Shown here piece after piece: positions 23,330 to 35,100 of a stretch of DNA of 64,000 bases (positions are counted from its first letter, which is position 1; each line of letters starts with the position of its first letter). This DNA comes from Acanthopleura granulata (taxonomy: Eukaryota > Mollusca > Polyplacophora > Chitonida > Chitonidae). The notes beneath the pieces were generated by a model. It worked only from the letters and a program-made list of their open reading frames with translations. It had not been told where the DNA came from and did not search any database. Made by a program: the position numbers and the translations under genes. The stretch spans positions 10,084,017 through 10,148,016 of the forward strand of contig JABBOT010000009.1 of assembly GCA_016165875.1 (NCBI GenBank). The letters run 5' to 3'.

Positions 23330-23470
23330 TTATCTTCCACAAATATTGCTGACATGGGAAAGTTGCATGTGGGGAAGTTTGTTAGTAACTTGCCAAAGGT
23401 CAATGGTTTCCTCCTCCCATAAAAACTAATCGCCATCGTAAAAGTGAAAACTTCTTCAATGTGTTTTTAA
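23330..23470 (+). mobile_element. SINE family B, diverged
   Basis: TTTGTTAGTAACTTGCCAAA, CTCCTCCCATAAAAA, and the tail CATCGTAAAAGTGAAAAC are recognisable family B pieces. Confidence 0.6.
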
Positions 23471-24169
23471 ACAATACTCAAAATAATTGAGTTGAGTTTT
23501 TTGGACACCTTTACTTAATTATCTTCTGTAACAAACCCACCCGCTTTTATGTGGGCCTACAGATGAGTTCATATTGAGTTAAGTGAATCAAGTCCATTCA
23601 AATAAATCTATTTTAAAGTATTAAAATGTGTGTGTGATTTCAGGCTCTCGTGCAGTGATTTCCCAGTGGATATGTGTATGATATTTATACCAGTAGCACA
23701 ACCAGTTATACAATGAGCAGCAACTTTAACGACATACACCCGGTTACGCAAATGGTTGCATAATGCTTACAGAAACGCAACTGGACTTATCAGTAAACTG
23801 AATCACAAGCTTAAAGACATTAAGCAAAATGCAAAGCACTTTAACTGCGGCTGTTCGTGTTTTTTCTTAAAGCAAAGGATTGTGTGTGTCACGCAGTTAA
23901 ATGACTGATGAGTGGAACTCAAACAAATCATTCAGCACTCTAATTAAATAGGCCTATAACTAACATAAAGGACAAGTGCTCGCAGACAGACCTCTTTAAG
24001 AGGGGTTAAAAGATGATGAATTCCGGATTTGAAATCTAACTGTGATTACTTTTGAATGTTTATCTAAAATCGTATATAATTAAGGAATAACTGCCAAAAT
24101 ATGACATGACAAATCCAGGCTGCAATACAGCAGGTCAGAATGTGGAATTCGCAAAAACTTCTTCCTGCC

Positions 24170-24810
24170 TAAAAGGAAAAGACCATACAAACATGAAGTT
24201 ATGGTGAGTGAAAGTGCCATTAAAACTGTTCATTAACATACCTTCACCGATTTTTTAGAGCTTTTTGCCATGTAATTAAACATAGTGTTATGAAATGTAG
24301 TCTTCTTCACCGCACAATTAAAGTGAAAGACAACTCAAAAATGAAGTTGTGGTCAATAAAAAGAGCATAGAAAACTATATCTGAAAATTATCCGGTTGAT
24401 ACAAGTCCACATTAAATACAAGCACAGCTGCGGTACTACATACAACCATGTAACAATCAGAGGTAGTTTAGCAGCTAAGAGGAATGAGTGACATCACTCC
24501 GTGTTCTTCAGTCTATTCAATCTGGGATATAAGATGATTATCTCAGGTTCGATATGGTCCATAAAATCCATTATACAATCAAAACATTTGATTGAAAAAA
24601 ATCTAAAAAAAAATCAGTGGTATTTGCAGATGCAGTTTTAATGGTCTTTTCACTCACCATAACTTTATTTGTGTGTGATCTTTCGGTCCTAAGCTGTGTA
24701 CCCTTTTGTTTGTTCCTGGAGTACGTCACATCTTTCGGCGCATGCGTGCTCATAAAACACTTGCCCACTAGGCAGTACATGAGCATCTGCAAGTACCACT
24801 GATTTTTTTT
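24170..24810. repeat. Compound inverted repeats
   Basis: 24174-24229 (GTTATGGTGAGTGAAAGTG) is inverted at 24637-24694 and present again as a weaker direct copy at about 24321-24372. Separately, 24604-24632 (ATCAGTGGTATTTGCAGATG) pairs with 24782-24809 over 28 bases with about one mismatch. A minus-strand 128-codon open frame crosses this region but is not supported as a gene. Confidence 0.65.
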
Positions 24811-25034
24811 ACAACAGGAAATGACGCGTTTCACAGGGATTTGGATTTGGACAATTTTGTGTAACCCGTCAGACTTCTCGTATTCCGTATCGCAGTGCAG
24901 TGAAGTATTTGATCTATTTCTGAGAACATTTTCATCGCCAGATTTCGCACTGTGCATATAGGATATGTGTGGTGCTCGTTAGCCTCTATCATATGCACCA
25001 TGAATCCATTTGATCAGAGGAAAGACAATCGGTC

Positions 25035-25078
25035 ATCTCTCAAATAACAGATTCAACGGAAATTTTTTTTCGGGGTAA
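25035..25078 (-). mobile_element. Remnant of the ATCCGTT hairpin MITE
   Basis: CTCTCAAATAACAGATTCAA followed by CGGAAATTTTTTTT matches one terminal arm of the MITE at 3801-3990. Confidence 0.5.
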
Positions 25079-25099
25079 ATGCTATAAAATATGAGCACC

Positions 25100-28000
25100 C
25101 ATATCTCACGGCAAAAAATTGTACGCTGCGTAATCAGGATATAACATGATGTTAGATTGCAAGATTTCTAATCTGCATAATGCGAGAACAACACATAAAG
25201 CTGCTAATTGCACATAAGACACTATTGACCTAACGTTTTAAAAGACTCTCCCTCTTCCACTACTACCAAAAATATTGAATTTAAAATTATAGCAGTTCTA
25301 TTTATAATATTTCAGCTTTAGAACTTGAGAGTATTTAAAAATAGTTCAAAGTATTTTTGTATAGATGCAGTTTTTGACGGCGATTTTTTTCTTGCGTTTT
25401 CCTGAAAAACATTTCATATGAATAACCTCAGCTAATGTCTCACGGGTCTTTAATGATGTCAGTCGTTTTATTCTCATTACAGAGCTGCATTCCATTTAAA
25501 CGAAACAATTCATCCCAGGTAAACAGTATTCTCCAGACATGACAAAGCCGCAAACATAACCCAGGAGTGACAGTCGATATTTTAACAGCATGAATAGAAT
25601 TTTAACCCGTCAAATGCTTTTTTTTTTTTTTCCCAGACTGGACAGAATTTTGTTGGTGGCATTTCACGGAAAGAATTGCTTTGGTAGGCCTAACACAAAT
25701 GGCGAGATAGTAATGTCAACGTCAGGATTTTACACCGGCCAAATGAAAGCCTCAGAACGTCTGCTTCCCACTGACCCAGACTGCCGTTATCCTCTGTGTC
25801 GAATGCTGGATTAGGGTTTATATTGCTTACTTTCGATCATCGGGTTACAGTGGATTCTGGATTCACTTTTCCTTCACCTTGAGATCAGCAACCTTATTAC
25901 TTTGATGGCTTGGCTTGACTTTGCCTTAGGTATCTCGTGCTAAAAAATATGTAAAACTTTTGATTACTGTGAACGCAGTTCTATTGCGGAAAATGTTACC
26001 TGTGAAAAAAAGGAGACAGTGGAAAACACGTTTACAGGAAAGCAATAGGCCACTGTTTTCCACGGCTCTTCTTATTCCAAGAGCGTGGCGATATTTCTTC
26101 TATATAAACGCTACGAAATTGGTACCATTTTTAAAGGATAGAATATCCTGGGGGAAGTCAGTAAACTGAGCCATTCATTTCTATCGATACACAACATACA
26201 GAATTTCTGCGCACTTTTCGCACCGTCGTAAAAAATGTGTAAAGCTTGCCAGTTTCTTGTAGGACTCGAAACCGTTAACATTGAAAGTTCAGATTCAAGC
26301 CAAACATTATACACATATATCGTTAAGTCGAGAAAACGTAGATACATATGTGCGAAATGTGTCCCTTGATTTAAAGAAGATTACAAAAATTAAGTTGAGA
26401 ATTAATGAAGTTCAAGAGTTGATCGAGAAAACTAGTCGTAACGGGGCTAGTTGACCTTCAACTGAGATTCATTCACGTGTTTACTCAACGGTAGTCTGCT
26501 TTCCATAGTCAGAGCATGGATTAAGGTCATTTCGCGAAAAGGACGAAGCGAATTCCACCAACAAAGATAAAGTTTTTGAAGGTCGTGTTTGGGATGAATG
26601 ACTGGCTGTTTGCTTACAGCATTTCAGGACGGGTGGATAGAATTACAGCTAAAAGGGTCAGATCTCTGATGGAACGACGTGTCGGCCTGGCCCTTAGAAA
26701 ACGCCTTTCATCTGGGCACACCTAGGGTGCATCGCTATTAAAGTGCGGACGAAATATGAGAAAGAGGACATAAAAAAAAAACACCTACGCAATCAGATGG
26801 AGGTTGATAATGAGCGGTAAGTGTACCGAAGACACTTGGCTTTATACTGGATTTCCCAGTCCTGTCACCTGTCAACTATGCGCTCCCTCTACCTTTTCCC
26901 CAATGGATACAAACATATAAATACAGACTCGGAAACAAAATAAGAGCAAATGTTATCTTTGAAACTTGAGACATTCAATGGTTGAATGCAAAGAATTTTG
27001 TTGTTGTTGTTGTATTTTTGAAAAAAATTTGTATCCAGACTGAGAGTTCGATTCCACAACTCGCTGTTAATCACAAGAATATATCGAAAAGAGTATCAAG
27101 CAGTTGTATGAAAACCTGAGGGGCGCGGATTCTATTCTTCCATGGCAGTCAGACTCTCTCCATTTTTGGGGTGTCTTCGTGGAGATTTTTTCCACAGGTC
27201 ATACTTCTGCAGACGCATTACTTCTTTGTTTGCTTGTTTACTTATATATTTATTGTTATCTATTTATTAGATTGGTGTTTAGCGCTAAGCCAATACATTT
27301 GACAGCGTTGGGTAAAATGATCCACCGTATATAGGGACTACGAATCTGAGGCTGTCCGGAAAATAACAGACGAAACCATGGCTCCGTTGACAGCCCTCGA
27401 GGGCGTGACCGTATTTACCTGTATAGCCAGCTGTGTTCAGAGAAACCTGTTCAATAGTATGTGTGCATGAGAGTCTACACACACCGTTTACTTTTCGATC
27501 TTATGTATACATGTACGAGCGAATGATAATCCGGAGGACTCGCTGGTTTAGTGTAACTCACTTTGTTGGGCACACGAAGCTGTTTGTATTCTGCGAACGC
27601 CAGTGTCTGTATACATCTCTAAGGGCTTTCGCCTTCGGTGGGTCAGTTTGACTGAAACTCAAAGACATTGCGTCTTGTCAACTGCGTTGATGTATTTTCT
27701 TGGAAATTGTTATCAAATCAAAATGAATCAGATCTTCGCCCTATAAGTCTATGTTGGATTTAAGAGTTAAACGACTGAAACAATTTTCTTATTTATAGCA
27801 ATGATTTGTCTGAATTTTTCATTTTTCCGCTGAAAAAAGTGTGTATTTAAAGTCACTTAGATTAACAATGGATTAATTATTTATTTGTTTCTTGGTCTAA
27901 TAACGTCGCTTTTCAGTATTACATGTTGTTCAACTATATGACGGCGGTTATTTATTCCAACAAGACAAGAAGTCTCAATTTCATCATAGAGGTATAGTGC

Positions 28001-28850
28001 TGCCAAGCATTAAAACCATGCGGTAGACACCGTATATTACTCTGGTCCAATCAGATTGTATGAACACCTAGCAGAACAGCGCTTGGCCAATGTTACAGTC
28101 GTCGGCGCAATCCCAACTCCAGATCCACAAATTCACCAATTGAAAAAAGGAAACCGTCATGTTTGGAAATACGCCTGTAGGCATAAAATATGACAATCAT
28201 TAATTCCCTGAATTCATGTTCGTGATAGTCATGCCTTTGTGCTACAGCTGATAATCAGTCAAAAGTAACAAAAAGTGCGCCTGCTTCTCCAGAAGCCGAT
28301 CTAAATACATAAAACAAGGGAGCTAACTAAGCACTGTTGTTATTCAAAAGATCTATGTCTATAACTATCCCCCTTTAGTAGTTCTTTGATATTAGAGGCG
28401 TAAATGTCATTTTGGCGGATTTCTAGAAATGGCGCTAACTTCGATGTCTAGGACCTCGTGAGCCTGAGACAAAATAGATGAACCGAAAGAAGGTGATTAT
28501 TAATGCAGGTGTTGATAATGTGAACCCGTGACAGTCATTTGTGGCGCGATTAGACCAGTGTACCATTGAAACGCGTCCTGGTGTTCTAGAATCGAAAGAC
28601 ATTTCCTTTATTTACTCTTGAACTTCGGAGACTCGTGAAGTTCTGACTTCATTTCTTACTTGAATGACTGACATTTCCATGTGTTTTAGTTGTATGTGAT
28701 GATATCGACAAGTGAAATGTTTGGTAGGCTGACAACAGTCTTTGGAAGCGTCAGAAGTACAATTGGGATAGTTCCATGAAACTGAACGTTGAGTCAGGGC
28801 TCCCAGTGACCTACAAACGTCAGTCGGAATCCGATACCAATTACACTTGT
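25100..28850. other. Intergenic, nothing firm identified
   Basis: AT-rich sequence. An acceptor-like T-run ending CCCAG (about 25636) and a basic open stretch after TTTCAG at about 26630 were examined but lack partner exons. No SINE of the three families is clear here. Confidence 0.35.
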
Positions 28851-28857
28851 AACAGTG

Positions 28858-29735
28858 AGATCAGTTCTGTAGAATATGACTGTGTTTTAACTCAGTCATA
28901 TATCGTTGTCTTTGAACGCTGGCGAAGACCAGCCTACCTCTCAACAACAACAGCATGCGCCCAGGATATCCCCCAAACCCTCAGAAATTAGGTGGTGGAG
29001 TAAAGCCAAATGACTGAGATTTCGATTCTTGTTAGCCTTTTCCTCAGTCATGGCAAATAACCTCAGCTTCCAGCCAGTGAAATCCTACGTTGTGGATATC
29101 GCCAGTTTGCGATTAAATCCAAATCACACACCACATCGGTTAAAACACGGATGAGTCAATGTCCTCTAAGTCAGTCCCTGCCAGAGAAGGGACCTTCAAC
29201 AAATAACCACCAGCAGACCCATTATTTGACACACCAGAAACAACTAATGCACAATGCCTGTACAGAGTGTAATCACATAACAACTGTTCATGGAATGTAG
29301 TCAGTATTTGATAAATAGGAAATAGCTAACATTTCGTTTGTGACTCGTACTTTATTCGCGAAATTCTCAGGCTGGCGATTTGTGTCTACTGGTGGGTCTG
29401 CTGGAGGATATTTGGTGAAGGTCCCTTGTCTGGCAGGGACTTGCTCAGAGCACATTGACTTGTCTGAGAGAGCTGGTAGACATTGTTTTGGATAAACACA
29501 AACTGGGCATATCCAAAACGTAGGATTTCATTGGCTGGAAGCAGAGGCAGTTCAGGATCGTTTCCTTAGATATTTGGTTTTAATAAAGCACCAAATTTGT
29601 GATGGTTTGGGTGATAACCTGGGCGCATGTTGTTGTTGTTGAGATGTAGGTAATTCTTCACCAGCATTCAAAGACGATATATGACTCTATGGAGTTGAAA
29701 CACAGTCATATTCTGTAGGACTACAGTGAGATATA
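28858..29735. repeat. Long inverted repeat, arms about 365 bp, spacer about 145 bp
   Basis: The left arm 28858-29228 and right arm 29372-29735 are inverted copies with moderate divergence. Matching anchors include GAATATGACTGTGTTT, CAACAACAACA, ATGCGCCCAGG, GAAATCCTACGTT and GTCCCTGCCAGA (and complements). No coding capacity is clear. It may be a foldback-type element or an inverted duplication. Confidence 0.85.
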
Positions 29736-30830
29736 TGCAAATATCTTGTCCAGGAGGTCTTGGGCTTTTGTTTTTGCTTCCGTCACAGTTTTGAGACACC
29801 TTTCAGCGTTATTGCACATTGTGTTGGCTCAAAGGTGGTAAAATTTCTGCTTGTTGGCAACATTGTTGCAATGTTACTTACCTCAGAAACGGTTGGTTTT
29901 AAGTCATTAAATCAAGGAGTGCTGCACAGTTCTTATCTAGTGTATTTATCTACAGTCATACATGCTCTGATGGTAACATGAGCCAACAGCATCCCCCTGT
30001 CTGCTGAAAGTCATTGCATATGGTAGGTTGTTAGACGTTACACTGCAGGCCTACATGGCTGGCGAATAGCAATGGAACTTTTGACTAGGGTGATGTTAGG
30101 CTCATTTCTTCAGGGCCGTCTCAGATTGTTTCACCACTCGGTAGAGAGTAACGGACAGGTCTCATATGTGGAATTTGAGAATTGCTGGCAATCAACCAGA
30201 CTAATATAAAACCCTTCAGCTAAGAGGAGTTGCGAAATATCCTGTGATATTTGATCTCATTTTGCACTGAAGCTCTTGTACATGTAGCTTTGCAAAGAAG
30301 GTTTAGTTCATGGCTATTTACACTTGCAGTAAAACTTCCCCAGCTTCATATGCGGACAATTAACTGAATGTTGACTGAAACAAGCCCAGTTAAACCAAAA
30401 TAAGTCCATGATAATCCCAACAGTTCATGAAGCAGGATCACACAGGCAGAGCCTATCAGTCGAGACCACGCAGATCTGGCGCTTCACTCTCCTGCTGCAG
30501 TGACAAGGAGATGATGACGTCACAGATACATTTAATACAGAAATATTAAGTGAAATGCACAGCAATGAATGATATTCACCAGAAAGTATATTTTGTTAGA
30601 CAGCAGAACAGTGTAAATAGGGTACTTGAATTGTGAAAGTCAACAATGCACAGGGGTGGATTTATGTCAACATGATGCTGAGTAGTGTGTCGACTTCCAT
30701 GTTGTTTCGACAATATTTTCACCTGGCCAAGTAAAGCACGTAGGTGCAGGTAAACTGGCAACTGCCAGAACACTCATAGAGCAGTCAGTAAGCTCATCGC
30801 CATTTTGCTAAGTGTCTTATTAAACATTGG
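29736..30830. other. Upstream flank of TWNK, no gene seen
   Basis: GC rises at 30420-30530. A perfect CRE palindrome TGACGTCA is at 30515-30522 and could belong to the TWNK promoter. No MRPL43-like head-to-head gene (the vertebrate neighbour) could be seen. Confidence 0.35.
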
Positions 30831-30831
30831 A

Positions 30832-31020
30832 AGGAGCGTCCGTGGCTTAATGGTCAGCATGCTGATTCTGCTCAGGTACCTGCACAGTGTGGTTGCTGTG
30901 AGTTCAAGACCAGCTCTGGCTGGCTTTCTCTCTGATCGACCACAGTGCTGGCCACCCATGGTATAAGTGAAATATCCTTGTCTACAGTGTGAGACACCAA
31001 ATAAATATATAAATAAATAA
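30832..31020 (+). mobile_element. SINE family A, near full length, diverged
   Basis: tRNA-like head (GCGTCCGTGGCTTAATGG), B-box-like GAGTTCAAGACC, shortened body, tail TAAGTGAAATATCCTTG and AAATAAATATATAAATAA. It lies about 250 bp before the TWNK start codon. Confidence 0.75.
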
Positions 31021-31271
31021 AATTGGAGATGTTGACATGGTTGGTGAGGAAAGATTTTGGCTCATGACGCTTGTGAATAGAAAATTTAATGCTCAGAAAG
31101 TTCTGCACGTTTAAATGTAAAGGGCAGACTAATTGTAATAACAGAAAACATATGCTTAGTGTTGACTGCTTCTCTTGACGTTTCAGTGAGCATGTCAGCG
31201 TGTTCTAGACATGACTAGGAAGTGATGTCCCAAAACACTCTGAGGCTCCGGGACAGTTTCTGTGGCTGAGA

Positions 31272-32160
31272 ATGAGGGCCGCACTGTTGCTACGGCAACA
31301 AACTGTCGTCACCATAGGTCTTCAACAAAATCTCAGAGATCGACCTGCCTGTGAAAATTCTTCCAGCATTGCACGAGAAAGGACAGGCATTACACAAGAC
31401 TGCTGTTCTGTGTTAAATTCCAAGAAAGAGGGACAAATCACTCCGAAAGTTTGCAGTTATGATGATAACCCTTTGCTGGAGCAGATTTCAAATGCGCAGA
31501 AAAAGAGGTCATTCTTTACTCAAGGATGTTGCAGGAGAACGCAGATATTGGCGAGACAAAACTGTTGTATTGCCTCATCATCATTAGCAGGAGTAAGCAC
31601 AGATAGATGTCATAAACTTGTACAGTATTCCAGGAATCACGAGGATGTCAAATCTTGCGAAGCATTGAGAAAGATGAAGGTGTTGAATTCTGTGTATGAT
31701 CAGGGTAGCATTTTAAGTCCAAGAAACTTCACAAGTTTTCAACAGAGTCCATTTCTTTCTAGTCCTCAGAGATCTTACAGTGGAACTGCTTGGTTTTCAA
31801 ATCAGAATGCCTGTGGTAAATGTGGAAGACCAAAGGGAGATATTTCATCTATGACAAGCAGAAGCTTGAGTTCTCCCCCTTTAACCAATGTGACAAATTC
31901 TGGGCAGACTGTTTCCAAATCACCAGCCGATGATATTGGTCGCCCGTGGACGACTCTCCAAGCAAGGGATTATGGGAAATCTATACCAGTCGTGCGAGAA
32001 GCTGTCACAGTAACAGCAGCGGATATTAAGAAGTACCTGATGGCTCAAAATCTGAAGTTTGATACCGGTCATACATGTTTCATAACATCCTGTCCACGTC
32101 TGAACAAGAGGAAAGTGAAGTTGGATGAAACTGATAAACTCTATATAAACATGACAACAG
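31272..32160 (+). CDS. TWNK: TWNK exon 1
   Basis: 889 nt, ending phase 1 at ACAG|GTATGT. It encodes residues 1-296: targeting-like start, a long Ser/Cys-rich region with three adjacent-cysteine pairs (44-45, 86-87, 98-99) and a CGKC motif (181-184), then the conserved part beginning near [14 protein letters not shown] sequence at about 248. A possible 5'-UTR acceptor (TTGACGTTTCAG) ends at about 31184. Confidence 0.9.
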
Positions 32161-35100
32161 GTATGTACTGTAGGTGGAGTGAAAATGTGTCAACAGTCAT
32201 GTGCTTTAGGCTAAGCAAAAATAATACAACAGGTATGTAGTGTAGGAAGAGTTAAATTATGACAAGTACGGACATGTACTTGAGGAAGAGTAAAAATGTG
32301 ACAAGCATGTACTGTAGGCAGAGTAAAAATATGAAAAGCCTTTATTGTAGGCAGAGTAAAAATATGACAGTAAATATGTACTGTAGACTGAGTAGATCTG
32401 AAAGTCCTTGTGTTGTGTATGGGTGCTTTGAATGCATAAAATGCCTCCATTCCTGAGTTTTAAATTCAAGTAAAACTTCAAATGATCTCTACCCCTAGAT
32501 TTGGACACTGCAGTAAGTAAAAAGAAAATACTGACGCTAACTCACAACTGTCCGTGTGAGTGAGTTCCAATTTTTTCGTGAGCAGATTCTTTCATTTCGG
32601 ACACGTCTTTTCAGTTTTTTTTTTAATAACCTGTCTTTGAACTCTTTCAATATAAATTTGCTATCCTTGCAAAGTAATCGTACGAAGGGTGTAAATCATA
32701 GCTTGAGCCATACCTTGTTAGAAATGTCTGATATATAGTGACATGTACATGTAGGTACATGTATTTCTTCCTCTTTTGATGGTTGGAGCATCAGCCTCAA
32801 GGTCGGGAGATCCGGGTTCAAGCATGGGTGGAAACATATGAAAGACTTTAAAAATGGTACTTGTTGTTGCCTTGCTTGGTGCCCAGCAGTGAGAGGTTAG
32901 AGCAAGGAAACAGGACTGGTAGGCAGTGTGTCAGTATAATGAGACTAGGTGGGGTGTCATGCCTTGTGTCAGCATGATGTTCCAGGGGCGGCATCACGCA
33001 TCACTTTGGCAGCATGGACACCCTGCCACAAGAAGACCTATATGCATGCACCACAAGGACCTTCCTCGTCTGAATGACTGAAACATTGTTAAGTACAACG
33101 TTGAACCCCAAGCACTCACTCTCTTCTCCTCTTTTGCCAGGGACATTTGTGTGTCACGCTTGTCGGAAGTTTGGTGCCTGGAGCCAGTTTCAAGACAACG
33201 TGTCATTGCTGAAAGGAACAAGGAGAAAGTAAGGAAACATATGATGTGCTCTTTATATCTGTGCGAAAGAAAATGTAGACAGTGTTCCCAGTGGGATCAC
33301 TGTGGTATGCAGGCCCAAGGACTGTCACAGAAATGATACTGTTTTTACATGATGTAGGTGTGGCCTAGTTGGTTAAGGAGTTGCTCTTTTATTCTGTACG
33401 TTGCCATGTAAGGTAACATTAAAAATACTTTTGTTGCAGACTGACCCTACAAAAAAGGACCAGGCTCTAACTGGGCTTTAGATAGATTAACTGTTTTTCT
33501 CCGTCTTAATTGCTTTAAAATCCTTATCTATTTCAGTAGCAAGATTGAAAGAAAATATTTCCCTGTGAACTGACCCTATTTCTTTTAATAGGGTTATGTT
33601 ACCCACAACAAAGAACTTTTTAAGGATGGCCTGATTGAAAATCTGTCGATTACGGCGTTCAGACATCAGTCATATAAATAAAGTAGATATTACAATGTTA
33701 GGCAAGGGTTTAAATGTAGACTAAAATCTGAATTTTATATTTCTTGAATACGTGACATCAAGGATTTTTCTAGCCACTTTCTTGTAGTGGTAACCACAAT
33801 ATTGGAAAATTGAGTTTTAGACAAATTTTGCAATGATTTTTTGATAAAAGAAATGAGTTTTAGATACATTTTCATACATTGGTGATGAAAAATATTGAAC
33901 TGTCTGATTTGTTCAAATTGAGTTCTTTATAAAGAAATTGGCCAGAAAAGCCCCTGACAATAATTATTCTGGACGGTAATCGGGCACTCTGGGATTTTCT
34001 TTAGAGTCTGAGCAGTTTCCCTTTCCCTGTAAACATTTCCAAAATATAAATATTCTTTGGAATAATATTAAAGCTCAACACCAGCATCCCCTACTGCCAC
34101 TAAAATGTCACAGTTTTATTTCTCTCTAGAAAAGACCAGGATTGTTTCCCAGAGGTGGAAAGTAATTATAATGCTCCTCGCTCGGTTGTCATGACGACAT
34201 TGTGGGAGAGTTCTCTCCCCTGGCAGGAAGTATCAGAAGATGATCTCGACTGCTTATTGCATCTCGGCTGTCTCCAGGTATGAAGCTTATCCCGCAAAGC
34301 TCTACATATGAAGGTCCGCCAGCAACCTGCGAATGGTCGTGGGTTTCCCAAGGGCTCTGCTCGGGTTTCCTCCCACCATAATGCTGGCCACCTTCGTATA
34401 AGTGAAATATTCTTGAGTACAGCATAAAACACCAATCAAATAAATAAATATCCCACAAACAGGGCTCCCAGCTCCCTCTGTCAGCAACACAAGGAATTGT
34501 TGTGAAAAAAATCCCAAAGACTAATATTTATTTTATCCTGGCTTCCTATACTGAATTTAGTCACCAGAAATTGACTGAAACGTGTCGGTGCTGCTATTAT
34601 GACAAGACAGCATGTCCTGCGCGATTGATGTGCAATGAAACTGATACTTAGCGGGTATGTGTAAATCATTTCTTACGACTAATGGTCTCTATGGTATCAT
34701 TAGGCCAGCTGTAACATGAAGATAACAGTATTAATATATTTACTGTTAGATGCTAAAAGGGACTCAGTGGAGAAAATAGGTTTATGCACATGTATCTTAC
34801 ATGTACATGAACAATAGGGAAACTCATGGAATTAACTATATTTTTCCTATATATGCCCTATTTTTTATTTATTTCCCCTCTGTTTTTAGCTCTGTATTTT
34901 GCTATAGGGTCGCTGGGAGGCCTGCAAAACAAGAGATGCATACCTGTAATGCCTTTATTCCTAAGGTTAGGAATAAAGGCATTTGTAGCATGAAATGTGA
35001 CATGTAATTTAAAGTTTACACTGAGCTTAAGACACTTCTTTGGTCCTCGTGCCAGGGCTTTAGTTTGGGCTACACCTACAGTTGCTACCACAGTCAGCTC

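Noticed and set aside
24571..24957. 128-codon minus-strand open frame
   Set aside because: It runs through both arms of an inverted repeat and has no splice context or family resemblance.
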